Below, in pieces: positions 6,212 to 12,935 of a stretch of 36,206 bases of DNA. The translations under genes and the position numbers were made by a program. Position 1 is the stretch's first letter; each line of letters begins with the position of its first letter. The DNA lies in assembly GCF_016862635.1 (NCBI RefSeq), contig NZ_BONI01000088.1:1-36206 (forward strand), read 5' to 3'. The notes below the pieces were generated by a model that worked only from the letters and a program-made list of their open reading frames with translations, made no database searches and was not told the DNA's origin. The DNA comes from Catellatospora coxensis. GTDB taxonomy: Bacteria > Actinomycetota > Actinomycetes > Mycobacteriales > Micromonosporaceae.

Positions 6212-8956
6212 ATGCAGGTGAGGCTGCTGGGCTCGGTCGAGGTCGTCGTCGGCGGCACGGTGCGGCCGGTTCCCGGGCTGCGCCGCAAGGCCGTGCTGGC
6301 GATGCTGGGCCTGCACCCGGGGCAGATCGTCAGCAGCGACCGGCTGATCGACGCGGTATGGGCGGACGACGCGCCCGCCACCGCGCTCAACACCCTGCAG
6401 CGTCACGTCTCCTATCTGCGCGACCTGCTCGGCGCCAAGGACACGATCACGGCCAGGGCGTCCGGCTACCAGCTGGTCCTCGGCGACGAGGCCACGGACG
6501 TGCTCGCCGCCGAGCGGCTGATCCGCGCGGGCCGGCAGGCCGCCGATCCGCAGCGGACGGTCGTATGCCTGCGGGAGGCCGTCGCGCTGTGGCGGGGCCG
6601 GCCGCTGACCGGGGTCACGACACTGCGCTGGTTCGCCGAGCAGGCCGACCGCCTCGACCTGCTGGAGCACGAGGCGGTCCGGTCCCTGGCCGAGGCCCGG
6701 CTCGAACTCGGCGAGCACCGGCAGCTGATCCCCGGGCTGGAGCAGCTCGTCGCCGAGCGGCCGCTCGACGAGGGGCTGCACCGCCTGCTTTTGACGGCCC
6801 TGTACCGGTCGGGCCGGCAGGCCGCCGCATTGGAGCGGTTCCAGCAGCTCAAACGGCTGCTCGCCGAGGAGCTGGGCATCGACCCGAGCCCGGCGCTGCG
6901 CGAGCTGGAGACGGCGATCCTGCGGCAGGACCCGGCCCTGGACACCCCGGACAGCTCGGCCCGGATCGCCGTCGCGGGCCCGCCGGTGCCGTCCCAGCTG
7001 CCACTGGCGACCAGGGCTTTCGCGCCCCGGGTACGGGAACTCGCCGGGCTCGACGCGATGCTCGCCGACAGCCGCGCCGCCGGCACGATGCTGATCACGG
7101 TGGTGTCCGGGACCGCGGGCGCGGGCAAGACCGCGCTGGCCGTGCACTGGTCCCACCAGGTCCGGCGGTCGTTCCCCGACGGCCAGCTGTACGTGGACCT
7201 GCGCGGCTTCGGCGGCGACAAGCTGATCGACCCGCCCGCGGTGCTGCGGCGCTTCCTCGACGCGTACGGCGTGCCGGGGCATCGCATCCCGGCCGGGTCC
7301 GACGAGCTGGCCGCGCTGTACCGCAGCGTGCTCGCCGACCGGCGGGTGCTGGTCGTGCTCGACAACGCCCGCGACGCCGCGCAGGTGCGGCCGCTGCTGC
7401 CCGGCTCACCCGGCTGCGCGGTGGTGGTGACCAGCCGCAGCAGGCTCACCGAGCTGGTCGCGTTCGAGGGCGCGCAGCCGGTCACGCTCGGCCTGCTCAC
7501 CGACGGCGAGGCCCGTGACCTGCTCGCCCGGCGCATCGGCGCGGACCGGACGGCCGCCGAGCCGGCCGCCGTCGACGACGTCATCGCGCTGTGCGCCCGG
7601 CTGCCGCTGGCCCTGGCGCTGGCCGCGGCGAGCTGCGTCACCCGGCCCGAGCTGGCGATCGCGGAGGTGAACCGGCAGCTGCGCGGGTCCGCGGGGCCGT
7701 TCGGCGCCCTGCAGAGCGTGTTCTCCTGGTCGTACCGGGCGCTCGGCCCCGCCGCCGCACGCCTGTTCCGGCTGCTGGGCCTGCACCCCGGGCCGGACTT
7801 CACCGCACCCGTCGCCGCGAGCCTGACCGGCGTCCCGGTCGCGGCGGTCGGTCCCCTGATCGCCGAACTGCTCGGGGCGAACCTGCTGCAGGAGTCCGTG
7901 CCGGGCCGGTTCGGCTTCCACGACCTGCTGCGGGCGTACGCTCTCGACCGGGCCGGCGTCGACGAGACCGCGGCGGGGCTCGCCGCCGCCGACCGCCGCC
8001 TGCGCGAGCACTACCTGCACACCTCGGTCCGGGCGGCGATGCTGCTCACCCCCGCCCGGCAGCCCCTCACCGGCCTCGCCGCGGCCGGGCACGCCATCGA
8101 GGCCGTGCCCGCCGACCGGGACACGGCCGTGGCCTGGTTCCACGACGAGCGGCAGGCGCTGCAGGCCATGCTGCGCCGCGCCGCCGACGGCGGCCACGAC
8201 GAGCACGTGTGGCAGCTCGCCTGGGCGGTGCAGGACTTCCTCGACCGGTGGGGCCACTGGGAGGACCAGGTGGCCAACCAGCTCCTGGCGACCGCGGCCG
8301 CCGGGCGGCTCGGGCTGCCGGCCGCGCAGGGGCACGCGCACATCAGCGCCTCGACGACGTACGCCCGGCTCGGCGACCACGACCGGGCCCAGGACCACCT
8401 GCAGCAGGCCCTCGACCTGTTCGCCGGGCTCGGCGACTGCGGCGGCCAGGCCAAGGTCCAGTACCAGCTCGGCTGGCTGTGCAACCGGCAGGGCCGGCAC
8501 GGCCAGGCGGTGCGCCACGCCCGGCAGGCGCTGCGGCTGTACCGGGCGGCCGGGCAGCCGATGATGGCCGCGCGCACCCTCAACTCGCTCGGCTGGGGGT
8601 ACGCGCTCAGCGGCGACTTCGTCCGGGCCCGCCCCCGCTGCGAGCTGGCCCTGGCCCAGATGCAGCGCCTCGGCGACCACGCCTTCCAGGCCGGCACCTC
8701 CGACAGCCTCGGCTACATCCACCACCACCTCGGCAACCACGAGCTGGCCATCGCCCACTACCTGCGCGCCCTGGAGCTGTACCGGGGCCACGACGACCGC
8801 TACTACGAGGCCGACACGCTCGACCACCTCGGCGACGCGCACCGGGCGGCGGGCGACCCGGCCGCCGCCCGGACCGCCTGGGCGCAGGCGGTGGACATCC
8901 TCGACCGGCTCGGTCACGCCGACGCGGGCCGGATCAGGGTCAAACTGGCCGGGTGA
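6212..8956 (+). CDS. SARP-family transcriptional activator with NB-ARC and TPR domains (AfsR-like)
   Basis: A 914-residue regulator. Residues 1-95 are an OmpR-type winged helix (LLGSVEVVVGG, then SSDRLIDAVWADDAP and LQRHVSYLRDLLG). The bacterial activation domain BTAD spans about 96-250. An NB-ARC ATPase follows, with P-loop GTAGAGKT at 300-307, Walker B-like RRVLVVLDNARD and the SRSRLTEL sensor. The C-terminal third is TPR repeats such as ARLGDHDRAQDHLQQALDLF. SARPs recruit RNA polymerase to direct heptamer repeats with 11-bp period. Large AfsR-type members add an ATPase-TPR sensor. The ATG has a strong AGGAGGT site. The last 17 bases overlap the 3' end of the opposite-strand secreted-protein gene. 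Its likely target is the operon ending at 8940, whose promoter carries such heptamers. Confidence 0.93.
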   Translation: MQVRLLGSVEVVVGGTVRPVPGLRRKAVLAMLGLHPGQIVSSDRLIDAVWADDAPATALNTLQRHVSYLRDLLGAKDTITARASGYQLVLGDEATDVLAAERLIRAGRQAADPQRTVVCLREAVALWRGRPLTGVTTLRWFAEQADRLDLLEHEAVRSLAEARLELGEHRQLIPGLEQLVAERPLDEGLHRLLLTALYRSGRQAAALERFQQLKRLLAEELGIDPSPALRELETAILRQDPALDTPDSSARIAVAGPPVPSQLPLATRAFAPRVRELAGLDAMLADSRAAGTMLITVVSGTAGAGKTALAVHWSHQVRRSFPDGQLYVDLRGFGGDKLIDPPAVLRRFLDAYGVPGHRIPAGSDELAALYRSVLADRRVLVVLDNARDAAQVRPLLPGSPGCAVVVTSRSRLTELVAFEGAQPVTLGLLTDGEARDLLARRIGADRTAAEPAAVDDVIALCARLPLALALAAASCVTRPELAIAEVNRQLRGSAGPFGALQSVFSWSYRALGPAAARLFRLLGLHPGPDFTAPVAASLTGVPVAAVGPLIAELLGANLLQESVPGRFGFHDLLRAYALDRAGVDETAAGLAAADRRLREHYLHTSVRAAMLLTPARQPLTGLAAAGHAIEAVPADRDTAVAWFHDERQALQAMLRRAADGGHDEHVWQLAWAVQDFLDRWGHWEDQVANQLLATAAAGRLGLPAAQGHAHISASTTYARLGDHDRAQDHLQQALDLFAGLGDCGGQAKVQYQLGWLCNRQGRHGQAVRHARQALRLYRAAGQPMMAARTLNSLGWGYALSGDFVRARPRCELALAQMQRLGDHAFQAGTSDSLGYIHHHLGNHELAIAHYLRALELYRGHDDRYYEADTLDHLGDAHRAAGDPAAARTAWAQAVDILDRLGHADAGRIRVKLAG

Positions 8957-9395
8957 CCAGCTTCGGCCGGGGCATCGGCTGCTCGTTCGCGACGCTGGTG
9001 GAGCAGTCGCCCAGGTCGTCGTCACAGGCGACCTCGACGGCGTACATCTCGGTCACGCAGACGAAGATCCGCACGTCCACGTGGTACAGGCCGCCGACCC
9101 GACGGCAGGTCTCCTCCAGCGGCGGCAGGTCCCCGACCGGCCGGAACGCGCACGCCGTCGACTCCCGACAGCTGATCTCCCCGTCGGGCAGCACGCAGCC
9201 GTACGGGTACAGCGACTTCGGGTCCTCATAGAACGCGCCGCGCAGCTGCTCGCAGACGGCGACCAGGGTCTTCGGCTCGATGCCGCCGGGCGCGGGCTCC
9301 TCGCCGGCGGTCGCGGCGCTCGGCGCCACGCCGACGGCGGCGGCGGCGAGCACGGCGACGGCTGCCAGGCGCAGCATTCTGCTCAGGTGGGCCAC
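8940..9395 (-). CDS. Secreted cysteine-containing protein, third gene of SARP-linked operon
   Basis: A 151-residue protein of no family I recognise. The GTG start at 9395 follows GAAGGAG. An N-terminal signal peptide (MLRLAAVAVLAAAAVG, then a likely cleavage after ATAG) predicts export. The mature part holds eight cysteines, including CEQL, YGC, SCRESTAC, TCRR, FVC, ACDD and DCS, which suggests several disulfides. It also contains GCVLPDG, which resembles GGYLPDG near the end of the neighbouring protein. It lies last in the operon after two hairpins and overlaps the SARP gene tail by 17 bases on the opposite strand. The longer open frame to 9539 has no signal sequence at its start and is not preferred. 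Confidence 0.75.
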   Translation of the reverse strand: MAHLSRMLRLAAVAVLAAAAVGVAPSAATAGEEPAPGGIEPKTLVAVCEQLRGAFYEDPKSLYPYGCVLPDGEISCRESTACAFRPVGDLPPLEETCRRVGGLYHVDVRIFVCVTEMYAVEVACDDDLGDCSTSVANEQPMPRPKLVTRPV

Positions 9396-9413
9396 GATGG
9401 CTCCTTCACGAGG

Positions 9414-9448
9414 GGACGGGGTGGCGGGCTCACCCTGCCACCCCGTCC
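9414..9448 (-). terminator. Strong intergenic hairpin within the secreted-protein operon
   Basis: GGACGGGGTGGC (9414-9425) pairs perfectly with GCCACCCCGTCC (9437-9448). Three more GC pairs lie inside, giving about 15 bp with a single bulge and a 4-nt loop. It sits between the second and third secreted-protein genes. It could attenuate transcription or stabilise the upstream message. Confidence 0.65.
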
Positions 9449-9452
9449 TGAA

Positions 9453-9470
9453 ACGGCGCTGATGCGCCGT
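9453..9470 (-). terminator. Small hairpin after second operon gene
   Basis: ACGGCGC and GCGCCGT form a 7-bp stem around TGAT. The hairpin touches the stop codon of the 9470-9940 gene and stands next to the larger hairpin at 9414-9448. Confidence 0.45.
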
Positions 9471-9940
9471 CAACTCCTCGACAGCAGCACGCACTCCGCG
9501 ACCGAGCGCCCCGTGCTGATGCACATGGTCAGGCACCACTCGCGGCCGTCGGGCAGGTACCCGCCGAAGATCAGCGCCGACCGGAACGGCGCGACCTCGC
9601 CCGGCCCGTCGAACGCCCCGTCGGACAGATCCGTGAACGTCGTGCCGAGCAGGTCCTTGCCGCCCGGCATCGTGCCGAGCACCTTCACCCCGTCGACCTC
9701 GCCACCCGCGACGAGCCTCTCGGCCTGTTCAGCCGTCAGCTCGACCTTGCCCGCGTCGACCGCCAGCACCCGCTGCACCTCGCCCAGCGGACGCCCGGCC
9801 ACCTTCGCCAACTGTTCCAGCATCTCCCGCGGCGCCCCGGCCTGGTCGGCCACGGCGACCGTCGGCCGGTCCTCGCCCGCGTACGCCGGGGACCCGGCCA
9901 GGACCAGCCCGACCGCCACGGCCGCCAACACGACTCGCAT
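9470..9940 (-). CDS. Secreted protein, second gene of SARP-linked operon
   Basis: A 156-residue protein of unknown family. The ATG at 9940 follows a good AGGAGG. The signal peptide is MRVVLAAVAVGLVLAGSPAYA with an AYA-G cleavage site. The mature region has a segment (EMLEQLAKVAGRPLGEVQRV to GVKVLGT) that lines up with one in the upstream neighbour (EMAEIARVITGGKAAVFQRA to GAKVLRT). The two therefore look like paralogues sharing a domain of about 60 residues. The end carries GGYLPDGREWCLTMC and three cysteines in all. It starts 9 bases after the preceding stop, so the two are co-transcribed. The function could be a secreted peptide precursor or inhibitor; nothing in the sequence decides this. 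Confidence 0.75.
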   Translation of the reverse strand: MRVVLAAVAVGLVLAGSPAYAGEDRPTVAVADQAGAPREMLEQLAKVAGRPLGEVQRVLAVDAGKVELTAEQAERLVAGGEVDGVKVLGTMPGGKDLLGTTFTDLSDGAFDGPGEVAPFRSALIFGGYLPDGREWCLTMCISTGRSVAECVLLSRS

Positions 9941-9949
9941 GACGTCCTC

Positions 9950-10687
9950 CTAGAACTGGCAGGTGACGATCGGGATGGTGTCGCTGCCCGGAGGCGGCGG
10001 CGGGAACCAGGTGCAGTGGTCGTGGATCCAGTCGCCGATGCCGTCGATCCCGTCCACGACCCAGTCGATGACCGCCGACACCGCGCCCGTGATCGCATCC
10101 CAGATCTCGCTGAGCAGGTACACCACGACCGGCTCGCCGCCGCCGGCCCCGTCGACGACGTCCTGCACCGTGGACGCCGGGTCGAGCTTGTCGACCGTGC
10201 GCAGCACCTTCGCCCCGGTGGTGTCCTTGCCCGCGAGGATCGCCTCGACCTCGGCCGGGGTGCGCTCGCGGCCGTCGTCGACGGTCACCACCGCCCGCTG
10301 GAACACCGCCGCCTTGCCGCCGGTGATCACCCGGGCGATCTCGGCCATCTCGCCGAACGTCAGATCGCCGCCGCGCTCCGGCCGGTGGAACCGGCGCACC
10401 GACACCTGCCCCTTGGGGCCGACCTGCACGGCCGGTGCGGTGATCAGGTCGTCGGCCTCGTACGGGGCCCAGCCGAACTGCCACAGCCCGGCCACGCAGC
10501 GGAACTCGCCGACCTGCGCGCCCTCGGGCTCCGTCGACGTGCCGCGGACCTCGCCGCGCTCGTCGACCTGCTCGACGACGCAGTCGACCTTGCCGCCCGC
10601 CCTGTCGCCCGCGAGCGCGGGGGCCGCCGCGCCGGCGACCGCCAGCGTGGTGCCCACCGCGAGCGCGGCGACCATCAGCCTTCTCAT
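9950..10687 (-). CDS. Secreted protein, first gene of SARP-linked operon
   Basis: A 245-residue exported protein, family not recognised. The ATG at 10687 follows AGGAGGG. The signal peptide MRRLMVAALAVGTTLAVAGA ends in ALA-G. The mature chain contains the domain shared with the next gene (about residues 115-180, including TPAEVEAILAGKDTTGAKV). A long amphipathic or hydrophobic stretch with repeated W-[IV] pairs follows (AVIDWVVDGIDGIGDWIHDH), then a proline run and a C-terminal CQF. The hydrophobic stretch could be membrane-active. It heads the three-gene operon and lies downstream of the heptamer array at 10738-10766. The frame continues upstream to 10720, but those residues precede the ribosome site. 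Confidence 0.75.
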   Translation of the reverse strand: MRRLMVAALAVGTTLAVAGAAAPALAGDRAGGKVDCVVEQVDERGEVRGTSTEPEGAQVGEFRCVAGLWQFGWAPYEADDLITAPAVQVGPKGQVSVRRFHRPERGGDLTFGEMAEIARVITGGKAAVFQRAVVTVDDGRERTPAEVEAILAGKDTTGAKVLRTVDKLDPASTVQDVVDGAGGGEPVVVYLLSEIWDAITGAVSAVIDWVVDGIDGIGDWIHDHCTWFPPPPPGSDTIPIVTCQF

Positions 10688-10700
10688 GATGCCCTCCTGT

Positions 10701-10723
10701 GTCGTGTCGTACCTGGACACGAC
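10701..10723. promoter_or_regulatory. Inverted repeat in leader of secreted-protein operon
   Basis: GTCGTGTC (10701-10708) and GACACGAC (10716-10723) are perfect 8-bp arms around a 7-nt spacer. The site lies just upstream of the AGGAGGG of the first operon gene. It may be a second operator or a leader hairpin. Confidence 0.5.
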
Positions 10724-10737
10724 GGTCGCAGCGGGCG

Positions 10738-10766
10738 CTGACGCGGGTCTGACGCGTTCCTGAAAC
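10738..10766 (-). promoter_or_regulatory. Candidate SARP-binding heptamer array
   Basis: Three heptamers, CTGACGC, CTGACGC and CTGAAAC on the plus strand, begin at 10738, 10749 and 10760, exactly 11 bp apart with 4-bp spacers. On the operon strand they read GTTTCAG, GCGTCAG and GCGTCAG. Direct heptamers with 11-bp period are the known SARP binding layout. The array ends about 50 bases before the first operon ATG, and a SARP gene is next door. Confidence 0.6.
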
Positions 10767-10818
10767 GGGCATTCCGGCTGCAGGTACCGGGGTTTGGCGA
10801 CCTGGCACGATACATGTC

Positions 10819-11322
10819 GTGAGCTGGTTCATGGTGGCGATGCCGCTGCACGTCGCGCTGGAGAACGGCGGCCTGGCCCGGGCCGCAGACGCGTCCTTGT
10901 CCTTCGGGCTGCCCGACGAGCCGCCGGTCGCCGGTGAGCCGCCGACCGTGGTGCAGGTCCTGTCCGCGTTCCGGCAGGCGGGCTGCCACGGCGACGCGTG
11001 GTTCCGGCTCGCCGTGCCCGACTGCGGCACTGGACTTGCGGTGTGTCCGGATCACGTGAACTGTTCGACGGTAGGCGGGCTCGACCTGGGCGAAGTCATG
11101 TTGGGCGTCGATGGTCGCAGCAGGTCCGAGCCGCTGGAGCCGGGCGACGCCGTGACCGACATCGGGTTTCGCAAACCGGCCGGCGGCGCGGTGCTGGCCG
11201 CGATCCTGGCGCTGGCGTCGCAGTCGGGACCATGGCTGGTGTGCGACGACGGTGGCGACTGCGTGTTCGTGGTGTCACCAGGAGACGATCCGGCGCACCT
11301 CGCGGCGCACTGGCCGTGGTGA
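10819..11322 (+). CDS. Hypothetical protein
   Basis: A 167-residue protein of no recognised family, with normal high-GC codon use. It has no signal peptide or membrane segment. Seven cysteines occur in short motifs (AGCHGD, PDCGTGLAVCPDHVNC, VCDDGGDC). The ending is acidic and tryptophan-rich (DPAHLAAHWPW). The start is uncertain: GTG at 10819 fits the full frame but lacks a ribosome site, and ATGs at 10831 and 10840 are alternatives behind a TACATG box at 10811. It is divergent from the secreted-protein operon and shares its upstream region with the heptamer array, so common control is possible. Confidence 0.6.
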   Translation: MSWFMVAMPLHVALENGGLARAADASLSFGLPDEPPVAGEPPTVVQVLSAFRQAGCHGDAWFRLAVPDCGTGLAVCPDHVNCSTVGGLDLGEVMLGVDGRSRSEPLEPGDAVTDIGFRKPAGGAVLAAILALASQSGPWLVCDDGGDCVFVVSPGDDPAHLAAHWPW

Positions 11323-11362
11323 CACTCGACGGATGACGATGCGGTGACCAGGCAGTCCGCGA

Positions 11363-11719
11363 TCAACGCCCGTCGGTCCCGGCCTTCGGCTGGGCGCCGT
11401 GCGCAGCGGACCGTGGTGCGAAGACGGCCATGGCCAGGAGCCCGACAACGGTGATCTCCAGGATCGCCGAGAATGACTTGACCGTGTTGTGGGCGATCTG
11501 CCACGCCATCGGTACCTCCTGGCCGCGCACAGCCCAGTCGGCGGCCGTGTCGTCGAAGAAGGAGATGGCCGCCGCCAGCAGTACGCTGTTCACCAGCATC
11601 GCGATGCCCGCGGCGAGGGCGAGGTTGCTCGGGCCCGGGCCGACGTCCGCCCGTTTCCGGCACGCGAATCCGATGATCAAGCCCGCGATCGCGCCTGAAA
11701 TGAGGTTGATGGAGAACAT
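11363..11719 (-). CDS. Small hypothetical membrane protein
   Basis: A 118-residue protein with three hydrophobic segments: NLISGAIAGLIIGFA near the N-terminus, LALAAGIAMLVNSVLLAAAI in the middle and FSAILEITVVGLLAMAVFA near the end. Basic residues (CRKR) follow the first segment. The family is not recognised. The ATG at 11719 has GGAG about 10 nt upstream. It is monocistronic as far as can be seen and converges on the hypothetical gene ending at 11322. Confidence 0.6.
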   Translation of the reverse strand: MFSINLISGAIAGLIIGFACRKRADVGPGPSNLALAAGIAMLVNSVLLAAAISFFDDTAADWAVRGQEVPMAWQIAHNTVKSFSAILEITVVGLLAMAVFAPRSAAHGAQPKAGTDGR

Positions 11720-12049
11720 CGGTGTCCGCTCCGTCGCTGCGCTGGGTTCGCGAGACGATACCGGCGCTGCTCGGAGACGGTCCGCACGGGTGCTCCACGA
11801 CCCGGCAGGCGGCCGTAGCGGGGCCTGTGACCTGGGCCGATATCCGTTGCCTGGCCGCCCCGGCCGACCTACATTGGCCTGGACCCGCCCTAGGCACGTC
11901 TACCCGGTAAGGGCGTGCCCGCTGTCGGAGAGGGAGGCAGCCCGTTCGAGCCGGGCCGGGACCGTCAACTTCCGAACCCGCCGCGGGCACCGGAATCCTG
12001 GGCATGCCGCTGAGCGCCCGGTCAGGGCACCACCGGCGTGCTGAGATGG
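11720..12049. other. Intergenic stretch without a convincing gene
   Basis: The open frames here are short or are shadows, and none has a start with a ribosome site. It probably holds the promoter of the small membrane-protein gene ending at 11363. I see no clear -35/-10 pair and no strong hairpin. Confidence 0.5.
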
Positions 12050-12778
12050 TCAGCGCAGTCGTTCGACGGTGACCGGGATCAGGCCCTGGTTGCGGGCGTC
12101 GGCGCGCAGGCGGCCGAGCAGCGCGGTCACCGTGGGGTCCGGGGCGTCCGCGGCGCGGTCGGTGGCCAGGTCAACGGCCCACGCGGTGTCGACGCCGATC
12201 CGGCGCAGCGTCCAGGTCACGGTCTGCCCGTCCAGGGTGCGCCGGGTTCGTCCGGCGATGCGGTGCGCGGCGTCGTCGTGCCGGTCGAACGGCTGCATCC
12301 GCCACCCGCCGCGCAGCGCCGCGAGCCCGGGTTCGGTCAGGTCACCGGCGAGCAGCACCCGGTAGATGCGGCGCTCACCGGTGGCCTGGGCGGGCACCAG
12401 CTGCAGCGGTGCGGCGCCGGGCAGGTCGAGGCGGTCGAGGAAGTGCCGGCGCAGCTCCGGCTCAGAGCCGAGGTCCCCGCCGCCGAGCATCCGGTACGCG
12501 ACGTCCGCGCCGGCCCGGTCGACGGGCGTGACCCTGGCCTGCAGACGGGCGTCGCTGCGCAGGCCCCGGCTGAACGCGGCAGCGCTCCACCAGGTGCCGC
12601 CGGCCGTCCATCCCGCACTGTCCAGTGCGGATGCCGTCCCGTCCGCCCGCAGCACGAACTCCTCGACGACGATGCCCTCCGGTGGCAGCGCGCGTTCACG
12701 GGCCCGGACGTTGGCGAAGACGAGGTAGTAGTCGAGCTGCTCGGCGACGTCGACGGCGGGTTGTCCAGCGCGGCTCAC
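12050..12778 (-). CDS. Hypothetical protein
   Basis: A 242-residue soluble protein of unknown family. Visible features are LDYYLVFANVRARE near the N-terminus, a tryptophan pair in TAGGTWWSAAAFSRGL, and a C-terminal part (RRTLDGQTVTWTLRRIG, then a helix TVTALLGRLRADARNQGLIPV) that could be a small alpha/beta domain. The frame is open to 12871, but a possible -10 box (TATACG, minus strand 12840-12845) lies inside that extension and a terminator-like hairpin sits at its edge. I therefore use the GTG at 12778; GTGs at 12805 and 12823 are alternatives. It is downstream of the ricin-lectin gene on the same strand but separated by the hairpin. Confidence 0.6.
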   Translation of the reverse strand: MSRAGQPAVDVAEQLDYYLVFANVRARERALPPEGIVVEEFVLRADGTASALDSAGWTAGGTWWSAAAFSRGLRSDARLQARVTPVDRAGADVAYRMLGGGDLGSEPELRRHFLDRLDLPGAAPLQLVPAQATGERRIYRVLLAGDLTEPGLAALRGGWRMQPFDRHDDAAHRIAGRTRRTLDGQTVTWTLRRIGVDTAWAVDLATDRAADAPDPTVTALLGRLRADARNQGLIPVTVERLR

Positions 12779-12880
12779 ACGCTCGATGGTGCCGCCGCAG
12801 TCCACCCGGTGGCGACCGGACACGCCGCGCCCGATGTGTCGTATATCGACGCTTGACGCACCCTCCGCCACCGTCCCATG

Positions 12881-12934
12881 GAAAGGAAGGGCACCTTCAC
12901 ATCGCTATGTGTTGTGGAAGGTGCCCTTCCTTTC
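12881..12934 (-). terminator. Long perfect hairpin terminator (AAGGAAGGGCACCTTC type)
   Basis: GAAAGGAAGGGCACCTTC (12881-12898) pairs perfectly with GAAGGTGCCCTTCCTTTC (12917-12934), giving an 18-bp stem and an 18-nt loop. It starts two bases after the stop of the ricin/beta-helix gene and ends in a T-rich arm. From memory, this motif recurs between genes in Micromonospora and Salinispora, which supports the family assignment; that is unverified here. Confidence 0.8.
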
Positions 12935-12935
12935 T

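Noticed and set aside
12779-12871. Upstream extension of the hypothetical gene at 12050
   Set aside because: A possible -10 box and the edge of a terminator hairpin lie within or next to it.
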